A DNA stretch of 39,623 nucleotides from Aquisalimonas sp. (GCF_007120195.1 NZ_SKOG01000176.1:1-39623); one strand, 5' to 3'; shown: positions 1-8,333, counted from the first letter of the stretch. Notes: a model not told the origin generated them from the letters alone. Numbers and translations are program-made.

Positions 1-582
1 GCGCAGGCGGCCCGCATGGAACGGATTCTCGCGGACCTGTTGCTGTTGTCCCGGCTGGACGCCCAGCCCAACCCGGATGATGAGGCCCCCCTCGACGTGG
101 CCGAGCTGGTGTGCAGCATCTGCAGGGATGGCCGCGTACTCGGCACGGATACGGTCGCTGTGGACTGTGACACCGAAGGAGGCATTGGACTGCGCGGCGT
201 CGCTTCAGAGTTGCGCAGCGCCTTTAGCAATCTCGTCCACAACGCGGTGAAGTACACGCCCGACGGCGGCAAAGTCCACATCCGCTGGTATGCGGACGGT
301 GAGAGTGCCTGTTTCGACGTGGTGGACACCGGCATCGGCATACCACCCCAACACATTCCGCGTCTTACGGAGCGCTTCTATCGCGTCGACGACGGCCGCT
401 CTCGGGACCGCGGCGGCACAGGGCTGGGGCTGTCCATCGTCCGGCATGCACTGCAACGACACGATGCCACCCTGGAAATCCGCAGCTCGCCTGGCCGGGG
501 CAGCACGTTTCGATGCCGTTTTCCGAAAGAACGGCTCGTGGCGCTGGCGCACAAGAAACAGGCCGCCACGGGCACCATGTAG
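1..582 (+). CDS. phoR: Phosphate regulon sensor histidine kinase PhoR, C-terminal part (5' end outside window)
   Basis: The reading frame is open from base 1, so this is the 3' part of a gene; 193 residues are visible. It starts in the second helix of the dimerisation/phosphoacceptor domain (ARMERILADLLLLSRLD) and continues through a full HATPase_c domain: N box with HNAVKY, G1 box DTGIGIP, F box ERFYRVD and G2 box GTGLGLSIV. The phosphoacceptor His lies upstream of the window. PhoR is the inner-membrane kinase that phosphorylates PhoB when phosphate is scarce. The identification rests on kinase subfamily features and on the pst-phoU genes lying convergently just downstream, as in many gammaproteobacteria. 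A different OmpR-partner kinase cannot be excluded from the C-terminus alone. Confidence 0.85.
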   Translation, partial: AQAARMERILADLLLLSRLDAQPNPDDEAPLDVAELVCSICRDGRVLGTDTVAVDCDTEGGIGLRGVASELRSAFSNLVHNAVKYTPDGGKVHIRWYADGESACFDVVDTGIGIPPQHIPRLTERFYRVDDGRSRDRGGTGLGLSIVRHALQRHDATLEIRSSPGRGSTFRCRFPKERLVALAHKKQAATGTM

Positions 583-646
583 TTTTGGCAACCACGCCAG
601 CGTCTCGCCTGTCACCCCTTCCCGTCGCTCCTAACCCAACAATGGT

Positions 647-1252
647 CTAAATCAACCAAGTCGTCCCCAGCCGCACCTCCGGCGCCGCCCCCGGGATCAA
701 GCTCACCGCCTGCCAGCCAAACGCAAAGACCACCAGCGCCGCGGCGCCCAGGCTTGCCGCATAATGACCCAGGCGATTACCCCGCCGCATGCCCAACACA
801 AGCGCGAAGGCCGCATACAGCAGTATCAGACTGTAGGCGATGCCCGCGAGCGCCAGCGGCGCGCCGTAGGGCCAGGGCAAGGCGGCCAGCACATTGCCGA
901 TCCAGGCAGGAACCATGGCCACGGACACGGCCGCCAGCGCGCGGGAGAACTCCGAGCGCCCCTGGAACAGATCGCAGAGGAAGTGTCCGGCGGTGGCAAG
1001 CCCGAGCACACCCACCAATTGCGTAAGCGCACTGTAAATGGCGAACGGCACAGGCTGCGGCCGGGTTTCTGGGGGGAATGCGTCCGGCGTGAGGCTGTGA
1101 GCCCAACCGGCGGCGACGACGCTGAGCACGATCATCGGCCCTGTGAAGCACAACAGCAGCGCCACCGACTCGGGGTCGTACTTGCGGAAGTCTTGAAGCG
1201 TCGCTGCGGGGCGCACAAACACGCCCCAGAGCGCCTGCCAGGCCCATCTCAA
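647..1252 (-). CDS. Yip1-family multipass membrane protein
   Basis: This 201-residue protein has about five hydrophobic helices and the N-terminal pattern seen in bacterial Yip1-domain proteins (a short amphipathic start with RPAATLQDFRKYDP, then GP and alternating membrane spans). Its function is unknown; family members are small integral membrane proteins of the inner membrane. The only good start is a TTG at 1252 whose last two bases overlap the phoU stop (TTGA overlap), so translation is probably coupled to phoU and the gene is the last of the pst operon. It converges on phoR with 64 bp between the stops and no obvious terminator. Family call from overall pattern; no motif fixes a reaction. 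Confidence 0.75.
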   Translation of the reverse strand: MRWAWQALWGVFVRPAATLQDFRKYDPESVALLLCFTGPMIVLSVVAAGWAHSLTPDAFPPETRPQPVPFAIYSALTQLVGVLGLATAGHFLCDLFQGRSEFSRALAAVSVAMVPAWIGNVLAALPWPYGAPLALAGIAYSLILLYAAFALVLGMRRGNRLGHYAASLGAAALVVFAFGWQAVSLIPGAAPEVRLGTTWLI

Positions 1253-1986
1253 TGGCGGTCACCCGTGGCCTCGCGAGCCATCTGGTCGAAGCTGGTATGG
1301 CGTACGTCCTTGCCGCGGACGAAGTACACCACGTACTCGCAGATGTTCCGCGCACGGTCGCCGATTCGTTCCATGGAGCGCGCGGACCAGACGATATCCA
1401 TGACCCGGGGGATACTGTCCGGGGAGGCCATCATCTGGTCCATCAGCCGTTGCAGGATCACCTGGTACTGGCTATCCGCCTGGATGTCCTGCTGGGCCAC
1501 CCGTACCGCGGCCTGGGCATCCATGCGTGCCACCGCGTCCAGGGCACCACGCACCATATCCCGCACGTGATAGCCGAAGGCGCCCATGTCCTTCATGGGG
1601 GCCACGGTACGGTCCTCTTGCAGCAGATGCAACGCCATGCGCCCGATGCGCTCGGCCTCGTCACCAATGCGTTCGAGATCGGTAATGGTCTTCACCACGG
1701 CCATGACCAGACGCAAGTCGCTGGCTGTGGGCTGGCGGCGCACCAGCACGTGCGTGCACTCCTCGTCAAGCTGCACTTCCAGGGCGTTCACCTTGTAGTC
1801 ACTGGTGACAACGGTCTGGGCCAGCTCCATATTGCCGTCCACCATCGCGGACACGGCATCCGTGAGCTGCTGTTCGACCATGCCGCCCATGGCAAGGACG
1901 CGGCTGTGAATATCCTCCAGCTCCTCGTTGAACTGGTGGGAGATGTGTTGCCTGAAAAAGCTTTCGTCGATGGAATCGTCTGTCAT
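1249..1986 (-). CDS. phoU: Phosphate signalling complex protein PhoU
   Basis: PhoU is a cytoplasmic/peripheral helical-bundle protein that links PstSCAB to PhoR and turns PhoB signalling off when phosphate is plentiful. The 245 residues (usual 230-245) show two PhoU repeats with HISHQFNEELEDI at the start and conserved metal-binding patterns such as ERIGDEAERIGRM and ERIGDRARNICE near the two repeat centres. An upstream in-frame ATG exists at 2007. I chose 1986 because MTDDSIDESFF begins just before the conserved HIS motif and follows GGAG/AAGGG sequences. It lies 68 bp after pstB and overlaps the start of the Yip1-family gene. Confidence 0.95.
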   Translation of the reverse strand: MTDDSIDESFFRQHISHQFNEELEDIHSRVLAMGGMVEQQLTDAVSAMVDGNMELAQTVVTSDYKVNALEVQLDEECTHVLVRRQPTASDLRLVMAVVKTITDLERIGDEAERIGRMALHLLQEDRTVAPMKDMGAFGYHVRDMVRGALDAVARMDAQAAVRVAQQDIQADSQYQVILQRLMDQMMASPDSIPRVMDIVWSARSMERIGDRARNICEYVVYFVRGKDVRHTSFDQMAREATGDRH

Positions 1987-2054
1987 GGCCCTTGCTCCTG
2001 CGGTCATTCGGGGGCCCTGAGGCCTGTCAATATTGGCGCGAACGGCGCGGCGAC

Positions 2055-2903
2055 TCAGCCGTGCCGGCCGGTGATGTAGTCTTCCGTCGCCTTCTTGGAG
2101 GGATTCGTGAACAGGGTATCGGTGTCGTTGAACTCCATGAGCTCACCCAGGTAAAGATACGCCGTGTAGTCCGACACGCGCGCGGCCTGCTGCATGTTGT
2201 GGGTGACAATGGCGATGGTGTAGTGCTTCTTCAGCTCGAAGATCAGCTCCTCGATCTTGAGCGTCGCCAACGGGTCCAGCGCCGAGGCCGGTTCGTCCAG
2301 CAGCAGGACCTCCGGTTCGATGGCGATCGCCCGCGCGATCACCAGCCGCTGCTGCTGCCCGCCGGAGAGGCCAAAGGCATTCTCGCTCAGGCGGTCCTTG
2401 ACTTCGCCCCATAGGGCCGCCCGGCGGAGGGATTTCTCCACCACCTCATCGAGAATACGCCGTTTTTTCACACCCTGAAGGCGCAGCCCGTAGGCCACGT
2501 TCTCGTAGATGGATTTCGGAAAGGGGTTGGGCTTCTGGAACACCATGCCCACCCGCCGCCGCAGCTCGGGAATGTCCACCGAGCGGTCGTATATCTCCTG
2601 GCCATCGATGCGAATGGCGCCCTCGACGCGGCAGTTGTCGATGAGGTCGTTCATCCGGTTCATGCAGCGCAGCAAGGTCGACTTGCCGCAACCTGACGGG
2701 CCGATGAACGCCGTCACCCGCTGTCGCGGGATCTTCATGTCGATCCCGTTGAGCGCCTGGTCGTTGCCGTACCAGAGCTTGAGCTGGTCAATCTCGACGC
2801 AGATGTCCTCGTTGCGGATATTCAGCTGCCGTTGTCCGCCACTGCGGCCGCGGTTCGAACTGACGGCGTGGGTGGCGGTGTCGCGGGTTTCTGTCTCACT
2901 CAT
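2055..2903 (-). CDS. pstB: Phosphate ABC transporter ATP-binding protein PstB
   Basis: PstB is the cytoplasmic ATPase subunit of the high-affinity PstSCAB phosphate importer. Its 282 residues contain Walker [10 protein letters not shown], the Q-loop region VFQKPNPFP typical of PstB, signature LSGGQQQR, Walker [14 protein letters not shown] and the switch His in VTHNMQQA. The first ~30 residues (Gly/Arg/Ser-rich) are a variable leader. It is separated from pstA by 113 bp that contain a perfect palindrome and a short hairpin followed by TTTT, which is unusual inside a pst operon and may uncouple pstB expression from pstCA. Confidence 0.97.
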   Translation of the reverse strand: MSETETRDTATHAVSSNRGRSGGQRQLNIRNEDICVEIDQLKLWYGNDQALNGIDMKIPRQRVTAFIGPSGCGKSTLLRCMNRMNDLIDNCRVEGAIRIDGQEIYDRSVDIPELRRRVGMVFQKPNPFPKSIYENVAYGLRLQGVKKRRILDEVVEKSLRRAALWGEVKDRLSENAFGLSGGQQQRLVIARAIAIEPEVLLLDEPASALDPLATLKIEELIFELKKHYTIAIVTHNMQQAARVSDYTAYLYLGELMEFNDTDTLFTNPSKKATEDYITGRHG

Positions 2904-2960
2904 TGCTCGGTCCTGCCTGATTCGGTTGTCCGTGCCGGCTGGTTGTGGCCCGCCGGTCCC

Positions 2961-2976
2961 AAAAGCCGCCTGCGGC
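2961..2976 (-). terminator. Short GC hairpin followed by TTTT between pstA and pstB
   Basis: Read on the minus strand, GCCGCAGGCGGC (2976-2965) can fold into a 4-5 bp stem and is followed by TTTT (2964-2961). It lies 41 bases past the pstA stop, directly after the 43-base palindrome. The stem is short and the U-run only four bases, so this is a weak terminator or attenuator candidate rather than a firm one. Confidence 0.35.
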
Positions 2977-2979
2977 GCT

Positions 2980-3022
2980 GACTAGTGTCCTGTAGCCGAA
3001 ATTCGGCTACAGGACACTAGTC
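2980..3022. repeat. Perfect 43-base palindrome, copy 1 of a dispersed element, at the pstA stop
   Basis: A perfect 21-bp inverted repeat around a single central A at 3001. The right half reads TTCGGCTACAGGACACTAG, followed by TC. The core 2984-3018 matches a second copy at 32360-32394 at 31 of 35 positions. The outer CTAG contributes the TAG stop of pstA on the minus strand (3019-3017), so pstA mRNA would end in a long stable stem-loop. Resembles a REP-like or miniature palindromic repeat. No T-run follows the stem directly, so it is not a standard terminator. Confidence 0.9.
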
Positions 3023-4681
3023 GCTCTCGGCGCGGAAACGCTCCCGCAGGTGGTTTCTGATGATGATCGCGGTGAGGTTCAGCACGATGATCACCATCAC
3101 CAAGATCAGCGCCGTTGCATACACCAACGGCCGCCCTGCCTCCACGTTGGGACTCTGGAAGCCCACGTCATAGATATGGAAGCCCAGGTGCATGAAACTG
3201 CGGTCCAGGTGGAAAAACGGGAAGTTGCCGTCCACCGGCAACGCCGGCGCCAGCTTCACCACGCCCACCAGCATCAGCGGCGCCACCTCGCCGGCCGCCC
3301 GCGCCACGGCCAGAATCAGCCCGGTAATCATCGCCGGCGTGGCCAACGGCACCACGGTGCGCCAGAGCATCTCCCCCTTGGTCGCCCCCAGCGCCAGGGC
3401 GCCGTGGCGGATGGACCCGGGGATCCGTGCCAACCCCTCCTCGGTGGAGACGATCACCACCGGCAGGGTCAGCAGCGCCAGGGTGAGCGAGGCCCAGAGC
3501 ACGCCGCCCTTACCGAAGGTCGGCGATGGCAAGCGCTCGGCGTAGAAGAACTGATCGATCCCACCGCCCATGAAATAGACGAAGAAACCAAGCCCGAACA
3601 CGCCGAAGACAATGGATGGCACCCCGGCCAGGTTGTTCACCGAGATGCGGATCATGCGAATCAGCGGCCCCTGCTTGGCATACTCGCGCATGTAGATGGC
3701 CGCCAGCACACCGAAGGGCGTCACGAACACCGCCATGACCAGGGTCATGAACACGGTGCCGAAAATAGCCGGCAGAATCCCGCCCTCGGTATTCGCCTCG
3801 CGGGGATAGCCGGAGACGAAGTCCCAGAACTCGCCGACGTAAAAGACGGTTTTCTCGCCGATGCTCATGGCGTTGGGGCGACTCGGCTTGACGATATCCC
3901 CCAGCGGCATGGTCGCCCGGTGCCCTTCCGCCGTCTCGAACACGGCCTCGAAACGCTCGATGTCCTCCAGGAGTTCGTTGCGGCGTTCGACGAGTTGGTC
4001 GTACTCGGCTTCCCAGCGCTCGCGTTCCTCCCGCAAGGCCTGGGAGCGTTCTTCTCGTTCCGGCTCCGACAACGTCTCGTCGGCCTGGAGGCGGCGCTGG
4101 GCCAGGCGCACCTCCTCGATCTCGGCATTGACGTTGCCGATCTCCACGCGCTCGATGCGGCCGATCTCCTCGATACGGGGCACATTCTCCGCAAACAGGC
4201 TGTCGAACCGCTCCCAGGCCTCATCGCCCTCGGCCACCACGTCGCCGCCGACGCGCACTTCGCGCAGGTAGCCGTAGAAGTCACCCCACTGGCGACGCTC
4301 CACCCGTACGGCGTCCTCGGGGTACTCCCATTCGGACATGTTCTCCTGCACATACCAGGTGAAATCGCGGTCCGTGATGTCCCGGTTGCCGCGCTTGATC
4401 CGGTGACGGGTAATCAGGTCCCCGTCTTCATCCACCTGGAAGCCCCGCTGCTGTGCCGCCTGCACGCTGAGCACCTCGGAGCGGTCGACTTCGCCCATGA
4501 CACTGACGGGCTCGTCGCCGGGCTCGGCGTAGTCGAAGGCGACGATGTTGCTCGGCCAGAAGTGCTGCAGGCCGGTGAACACGATATGGCCAAACAGTCC
4601 CACCACGAGCACCAGACTGATGGCCACCGCGCCGGCGTTCAACCATATCCACGGTATGCCGCGATTGAACCAATTACGCAT
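3017..4681 (-). CDS. pstA: Phosphate ABC transporter permease PstA with large periplasmic N-terminal domain
   Basis: One of the two channel-forming subunits of PstSCAB. The protein is 554 residues, far longer than E. coli PstA (about 300). After a first membrane span (~14-36) comes a ~260-residue extracytoplasmic insertion of the DUF3333 kind, with a strongly charged predicted coiled coil at ~165-250 (dense Glu/Arg). The permease core starts at ~305 and includes the EAA-type cytoplasmic loop HGALALGATKGEMLW. ATG at 4681 follows GGGAGA and lies 21 bp after pstC. The stop codon TAG is formed by the outer end of the palindromic repeat at 2980-3022. Long PstA forms are known in Pseudomonas-like bacteria; the role of the extra domain is not established here. 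Confidence 0.95.
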   Translation of the reverse strand: MRNWFNRGIPWIWLNAGAVAISLVLVVGLFGHIVFTGLQHFWPSNIVAFDYAEPGDEPVSVMGEVDRSEVLSVQAAQQRGFQVDEDGDLITRHRIKRGNRDITDRDFTWYVQENMSEWEYPEDAVRVERRQWGDFYGYLREVRVGGDVVAEGDEAWERFDSLFAENVPRIEEIGRIERVEIGNVNAEIEEVRLAQRRLQADETLSEPEREERSQALREERERWEAEYDQLVERRNELLEDIERFEAVFETAEGHRATMPLGDIVKPSRPNAMSIGEKTVFYVGEFWDFVSGYPREANTEGGILPAIFGTVFMTLVMAVFVTPFGVLAAIYMREYAKQGPLIRMIRISVNNLAGVPSIVFGVFGLGFFVYFMGGGIDQFFYAERLPSPTFGKGGVLWASLTLALLTLPVVIVSTEEGLARIPGSIRHGALALGATKGEMLWRTVVPLATPAMITGLILAVARAAGEVAPLMLVGVVKLAPALPVDGNFPFFHLDRSFMHLGFHIYDVGFQSPNVEAGRPLVYATALILVMVIIVLNLTAIIIRNHLRERFRAESD

Positions 4682-4702
4682 GAAGGTCTCCCGGGCCCGT
4701 TG

Positions 4703-7027
4703 TCAGAGGCTGCTGTATTTCTTGCGCAGGCGGTGGCGCACCACCTCGGCAATGGTGTTGAGGACGAAAGTCATGAGGAACAGCACAAGCGCCGCCAGGA
4801 ACAGAATGCGGTAGTGCGTGCCACCCACGGCCGCCTCGGGCATCTCCACGGCGATATTTGCTGACAGGGTGCGCATGCCCTCGAAGATGTTGAAGTTGAC
4901 CACCGGACTGTTGCCGGTGGCCATGAGCACGATCATGGTCTCGCCCACCGCCCGACCGAATCCGATCATGACCGCCGAGAAGATGCCCGGGCTGGCAGTC
5001 AGCAACACCACCGTCACTACCGCCTGCCAAGGGGTCGCCCCCAAGGCCAGCGCACCCTGGGTGAGGTGCTTGGGCACGTTGAATATGGCGTCCTCGGAGA
5101 TGGAATAGATGGTCGGGATTACGGCGAACCCCATGGCCATACCCACCACCAGGGCGTTGCGCTGGTCATAGGTAATGCCCTGATCGGTGAGCCATTGACG
5201 CATATCACCGCCGAAGAACCAGACCTCCAGTAACGGGCTCATGGACACCGCAAACCAGCCCACCGCCAACACCACCGGAATCAGCAACGCGCCCTCCCAA
5301 CCGGCCGGCACGCGACCACTTACCCCCGCGGGAATCACCCGCGTCCAGAGCCAGGCTGCGACGATGAAGGAGATCGGCGTCAGCAGCAGGATGCTGAAGA
5401 TCGCCGGCAGGTTGTTCTCGAAATAGGGTGCAGCCCAGAGCCCGGCCAGGAAGCCGAGAATCACGGTGGGCAGGGCCTCCATGATCTCGATGGTGGGTTT
5501 GGTGACGGTGCGCATGCGCGGCGCCATGAAATACGCCGAGTAGATCGCCGCCAGGATTGCCAGCGGGGCGGCGAACAGCATGGCGTAGAAGGCCGCTTTC
5601 AGGGTGCCCACGGTGAGCGGGACCATGGAAAACTTGGGCTCGAATTCCTGGGTGGCCGACGACGACTGCCAGACATAATCCGGGTTGTTGCGGCCTTCGT
5701 ACCAGACTTTCTGCCACAGCGCACTGAAGGAGATCTCCGGGTGCGGGTTTCTCACATCCAGGTAGCGAAAACCACCGTCCTCGCCCACGATCAGCATGCC
5801 GTTCTGGCGTGGCGCCATGGAGACGGAATCCACCTCGATTTCGTCGCCCAGGTTGAGTCGCGCCAGGGTGCGGTCGGAGGTGGCGTGATGCAGCTGCACG
5901 GTGCCGTCGGCGGCAGCGGTGGCGAACCCCTTGCGCGCGTGCTCCGGACCGATGCTCGTGACCGGCGCGCCGTGGGGCTCGAAGGAGCGGATCTGGGTCA
6001 GCCGCCGCTCCCCCTGCTCGTTACGCGCCAGAAACCACTGCGACACGGAGCCGTCGGAGCCGCCGGCGATGATGGACACCGCGCCAAGCAGGAAATCCAT
6101 GGCGGTCACCTCTGCATCGCCGCCCTGGATGGCCCGTTCGCTGGCAACCAGGCGCGGGTTGCGGCGATTGGAGATGTCGTAATAGTGGAGCCGGCCGTCA
6201 GCACCGCCGACGAACAGATTCCGCATGGTGGTATTCATGAGGATCTGGGTAACCTCGACACCCTCCTCCGGCCAGGGCATCTCGTAGACCTGGCGCTCCA
6301 CGGTGACATCACCGGTGAGGAAATCCTCGTCTTCCTTGAACAGGACCACCCGTAACTGCTCGTGCTCGTTGTTGGCGGCGATGATCGCGGTCCCCAATCC
6401 GCCGCGCTGCACGCCGATGACATCCAGGGCGTAACCCTCCTCGGCAAACACGTCCAGCGGCTCACCATTACCCTCCGGGTAGGTGATTTTCGGCGCGATC
6501 TGCCGCTCGCCGCCGGGATAGGAGATGTCGTAGTCGTGCCGCAAGAAGATCGCCGTGCCGTCGTCCAGGCCGTAGCCCACCAGGCGACTGCGCGCCTCGC
6601 CGGTGGCGAAGTCCGTGACATTGACGCCTTCGGGGCGGTTCAGAACCTCTTCGCTGATCACCTCGCCAGTGGTCGGGTAAAAGAACACGGCACGTGCGTC
6701 GTCGGTGAATCGCACCGCGACCTGTCGGTAGCGCTCCATGGCCGTGTGCAGGGTCGGCGCGCCGTCGGCGCCCGGGGCATCGTAACGCCCGACAGCCTCC
6801 ATTTCGGCGCTGCCGAAAATCGGTGCCGTCTCGGAAAACAGATACACGAACATCAGCACCAGCGTCACGATCACGCCAATGCCGAAGATGGCGATGGTGC
6901 CCTTGCCACACCAGTCCTTCGCGGCTCGCCAGCGCCGCAGGCGTTGGCGCTGCTGGAGTGACGGCATGTAGGAGCGCGGACCGGTTGGCCCCGACCCCGG
7001 ACTGTGAGTGCTCGCTGCATCGGTCAT
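4703..7027 (-). CDS. pstC: Phosphate ABC transporter permease PstC with periplasmic WD40-like propeller domain
   Basis: Second channel subunit of the phosphate importer, 774 residues against about 320 in E. coli. Membrane span ~43-64 is followed by ~400 extracytoplasmic residues with at least four WD-like repeats (~258-425; e.g. VGGADGRLHYYD, AGGSDGSVSQWF, TAAADGTVQLHH, VGEDGGFRYLD). The permease part begins near residue 465 and has the coupling loop ALALGATPWQAV. An in-frame ATG at 7060 is excluded as the start because it lies inside the likely -10 box (7064-7059) of the Pho-type promoter; ATG 7027 is downstream of the predicted transcript start. Cotranscribed with pstA, pstB and phoU. Confidence 0.94.
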   Translation of the reverse strand: MTDAASTHSPGSGPTGPRSYMPSLQQRQRLRRWRAAKDWCGKGTIAIFGIGVIVTLVLMFVYLFSETAPIFGSAEMEAVGRYDAPGADGAPTLHTAMERYRQVAVRFTDDARAVFFYPTTGEVISEEVLNRPEGVNVTDFATGEARSRLVGYGLDDGTAIFLRHDYDISYPGGERQIAPKITYPEGNGEPLDVFAEEGYALDVIGVQRGGLGTAIIAANNEHEQLRVVLFKEDEDFLTGDVTVERQVYEMPWPEEGVEVTQILMNTTMRNLFVGGADGRLHYYDISNRRNPRLVASERAIQGGDAEVTAMDFLLGAVSIIAGGSDGSVSQWFLARNEQGERRLTQIRSFEPHGAPVTSIGPEHARKGFATAAADGTVQLHHATSDRTLARLNLGDEIEVDSVSMAPRQNGMLIVGEDGGFRYLDVRNPHPEISFSALWQKVWYEGRNNPDYVWQSSSATQEFEPKFSMVPLTVGTLKAAFYAMLFAAPLAILAAIYSAYFMAPRMRTVTKPTIEIMEALPTVILGFLAGLWAAPYFENNLPAIFSILLLTPISFIVAAWLWTRVIPAGVSGRVPAGWEGALLIPVVLAVGWFAVSMSPLLEVWFFGGDMRQWLTDQGITYDQRNALVVGMAMGFAVIPTIYSISEDAIFNVPKHLTQGALALGATPWQAVVTVVLLTASPGIFSAVMIGFGRAVGETMIVLMATGNSPVVNFNIFEGMRTLSANIAVEMPEAAVGGTHYRILFLAALVLFLMTFVLNTIAEVVRHRLRKKYSSL

Positions 7028-7058
7028 GGTAGAGGCCCGGTAGTAACGATGTGGGCGC

Positions 7059-7092
7059 ATGCTAGGGCGCCAACATGACAGTCGTGTGACAG
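7059..7092 (-). promoter_or_regulatory. Pho box and -10 element of the pstCAB-phoU promoter
   Basis: On the minus strand CTGTCAC (7092-7086) and CTGTCAT (7081-7075) are separated by four bases, giving the 11-bp spacing of the PhoB half-sites (consensus CTGTCAT). Ten bases further is TAGCAT (7064-7059), placed where the -10 of PhoB-activated promoters lies. This predicts induction by PhoB at low phosphate and a transcript start near 7052. Confidence 0.85.
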
Positions 7093-7139
7093 GGGAAAGA
7101 CGTTACTGTGTCTAACAGCAAGGAAACGTGGCGCCTGCA

Positions 7140-7159
7140 GCAGTGCAGAAAAGCACTGC
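7140..7159 (-). other. Stem-loop between pstS and pstC
   Basis: GCAGTGC and GCACTGC form a perfect 7-bp stem around a 6-base loop, about 55 bases past the pstS stop codon on the minus strand. There is no following T-run, so it is not a standard intrinsic terminator. It could protect the 3' end of pstS mRNA, which is normally made in excess over the permease subunits; this is inference. Confidence 0.35.
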
Positions 7160-7214
7160 CAACCGATCCGCGTCGGCCGGCAGTGGCAACAGCTCCGGGG
7201 CTTGAGAGGCGGAC

Positions 7215-8195
7215 CTACTCGAGCCCGAGGTTGGCACGCTCCCGGGATGCGGCGCTCTCCGGCAGGGGAATGAAGCCGTCACGCCGCGTCACGTCCTGAC
7301 CCTCGGCGGAGAGCACCAGGCGCAGGAATTCCCTCTGCAGGGGCGGCAGATCCTCGTTCGGGTTCTTGTTCACGTAGACGTAGAGGAACCGGGCAAGGGG
7401 ATAATCCCCGCTCAAGGCGTTCTCGGGCGAAGCCTCGAAGTACTCGCCCTCCTCCTGGCCCAGGGGAATCGCGCGCACACCAGATGTGCGGTAACCGATG
7501 CCGGAGTAGCCGATGCCGTTCAGGGACTCGGTCACGCCCTGAACCACCGAGGCGGAACCCGGCTGCTCGTTGATGGCGTTCTTGAAGTCACCATCGCACA
7601 GGGCGTGCTCGCGGAAGTAGCCGTAGGTTCCGGAGACGGCGTTGCGGCTGTAGAGCGTAAAGTCGCGGTTGGCCCACGCGCCGTCCATGCCGAGCTGCCC
7701 CCAGGCGGTGATGTCTTCTTCGTAGCCGCAGCGGCGGGTCTCGGAGAACACCGCGTCCACCTGCGGGAGGGTCATGCCCTCGATGGGGTTGTCGCGGTTG
7801 ACGTAGACGGCGAGCACGTCAATGGCGGTGCGCACCAGGGTCGGTGGGTAACCGTGGGCTTCCTCGAAGGCCTGAATCTCCGACTCCCGCATTTGGCGGC
7901 TCATGGGGCCGAAGTCGGCGGTACCCTCGGCCAGGGCCGCTGGTGCGGTGGAGGAACCTGCACCCTCGATCTGGATGTTCACATTGGGGTAGAAGTCGTT
8001 GAACGCCTCCGCCCAGAGGGTCATCAGGTTATTCAGGGTGTCTGACCCTTGGCTCGAGAGATTGCCCGATATACCGGAGACGCTCGAATAGCCGGGTAAT
8101 GCATCGTCAAGCTCCGGCTCCTCTGCCGCGCCGGCCATGGTGGCAGCCATGGCCAACGCCGAAGCCGCGGCTGCAATACATGATGTTCTGAACAT
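7215..8195 (-). CDS. pstS: Periplasmic phosphate-binding protein PstS
   Basis: Substrate-binding component of the Pst importer, 326 residues. A signal peptide is clear (Arg near the start, Ala-rich hydrophobic core, likely cleavage at AGA|AEE). Phosphate-site motifs of the PstS family are present: SSQGSDT, EGAGSSTAP, ADFGPMSR and SRNAVSGTYG. ATG 8195 is chosen over ATG 8213 because GGAGAGAG lies just before it and the signal peptide then has normal length. It has its own strong Pho-box array upstream and a separate promoter from pstC, consistent with the need for excess binding protein. Confidence 0.95.
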   Translation of the reverse strand: MFRTSCIAAAASALAMAATMAGAAEEPELDDALPGYSSVSGISGNLSSQGSDTLNNLMTLWAEAFNDFYPNVNIQIEGAGSSTAPAALAEGTADFGPMSRQMRESEIQAFEEAHGYPPTLVRTAIDVLAVYVNRDNPIEGMTLPQVDAVFSETRRCGYEEDITAWGQLGMDGAWANRDFTLYSRNAVSGTYGYFREHALCDGDFKNAINEQPGSASVVQGVTESLNGIGYSGIGYRTSGVRAIPLGQEEGEYFEASPENALSGDYPLARFLYVYVNKNPNEDLPPLQREFLRLVLSAEGQDVTRRDGFIPLPESAASRERANLGLE

Positions 8196-8277
8196 GGTTG
8201 TCTCTCTCCGCATTACTGCGCTGCGATGTCAAGGCTGTCGCCGTCCAGCTGTCGGTCCTTCTTGAACGACTGCGGTG

Positions 8278-8333
8278 AGTATGGTGGTCGTATCTGACAC
8301 TGCGGTGAACGCTGTATGACCGTTTCATGACAT
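8278..8333 (-). promoter_or_regulatory. Four-half-site Pho box array and -10 of the pstS promoter
   Basis: Read on the minus strand, four 7-base units follow each other with 4-base gaps: ATGTCAT (8333-8327), CGGTCAT (8322-8316), CGTTCAC (8311-8305), GTGTCAG (8300-8294). All retain the TCA core at an exact 11-bp period, as expected for two tandem PhoB dimers. Ten bases on lies CATACT (8283-8278), a plausible -10. The array also lies upstream of the divergent glutathione S-transferase gene. Confidence 0.85.

Noticed and set aside
3050-4864. Long plus-strand open frame (604 codons)
   Set aside because: It is antisense to pstA and the end of pstC, His/Gln-rich, with no recognisable domain. Long shadow frames are expected in GC-rich coding DNA.
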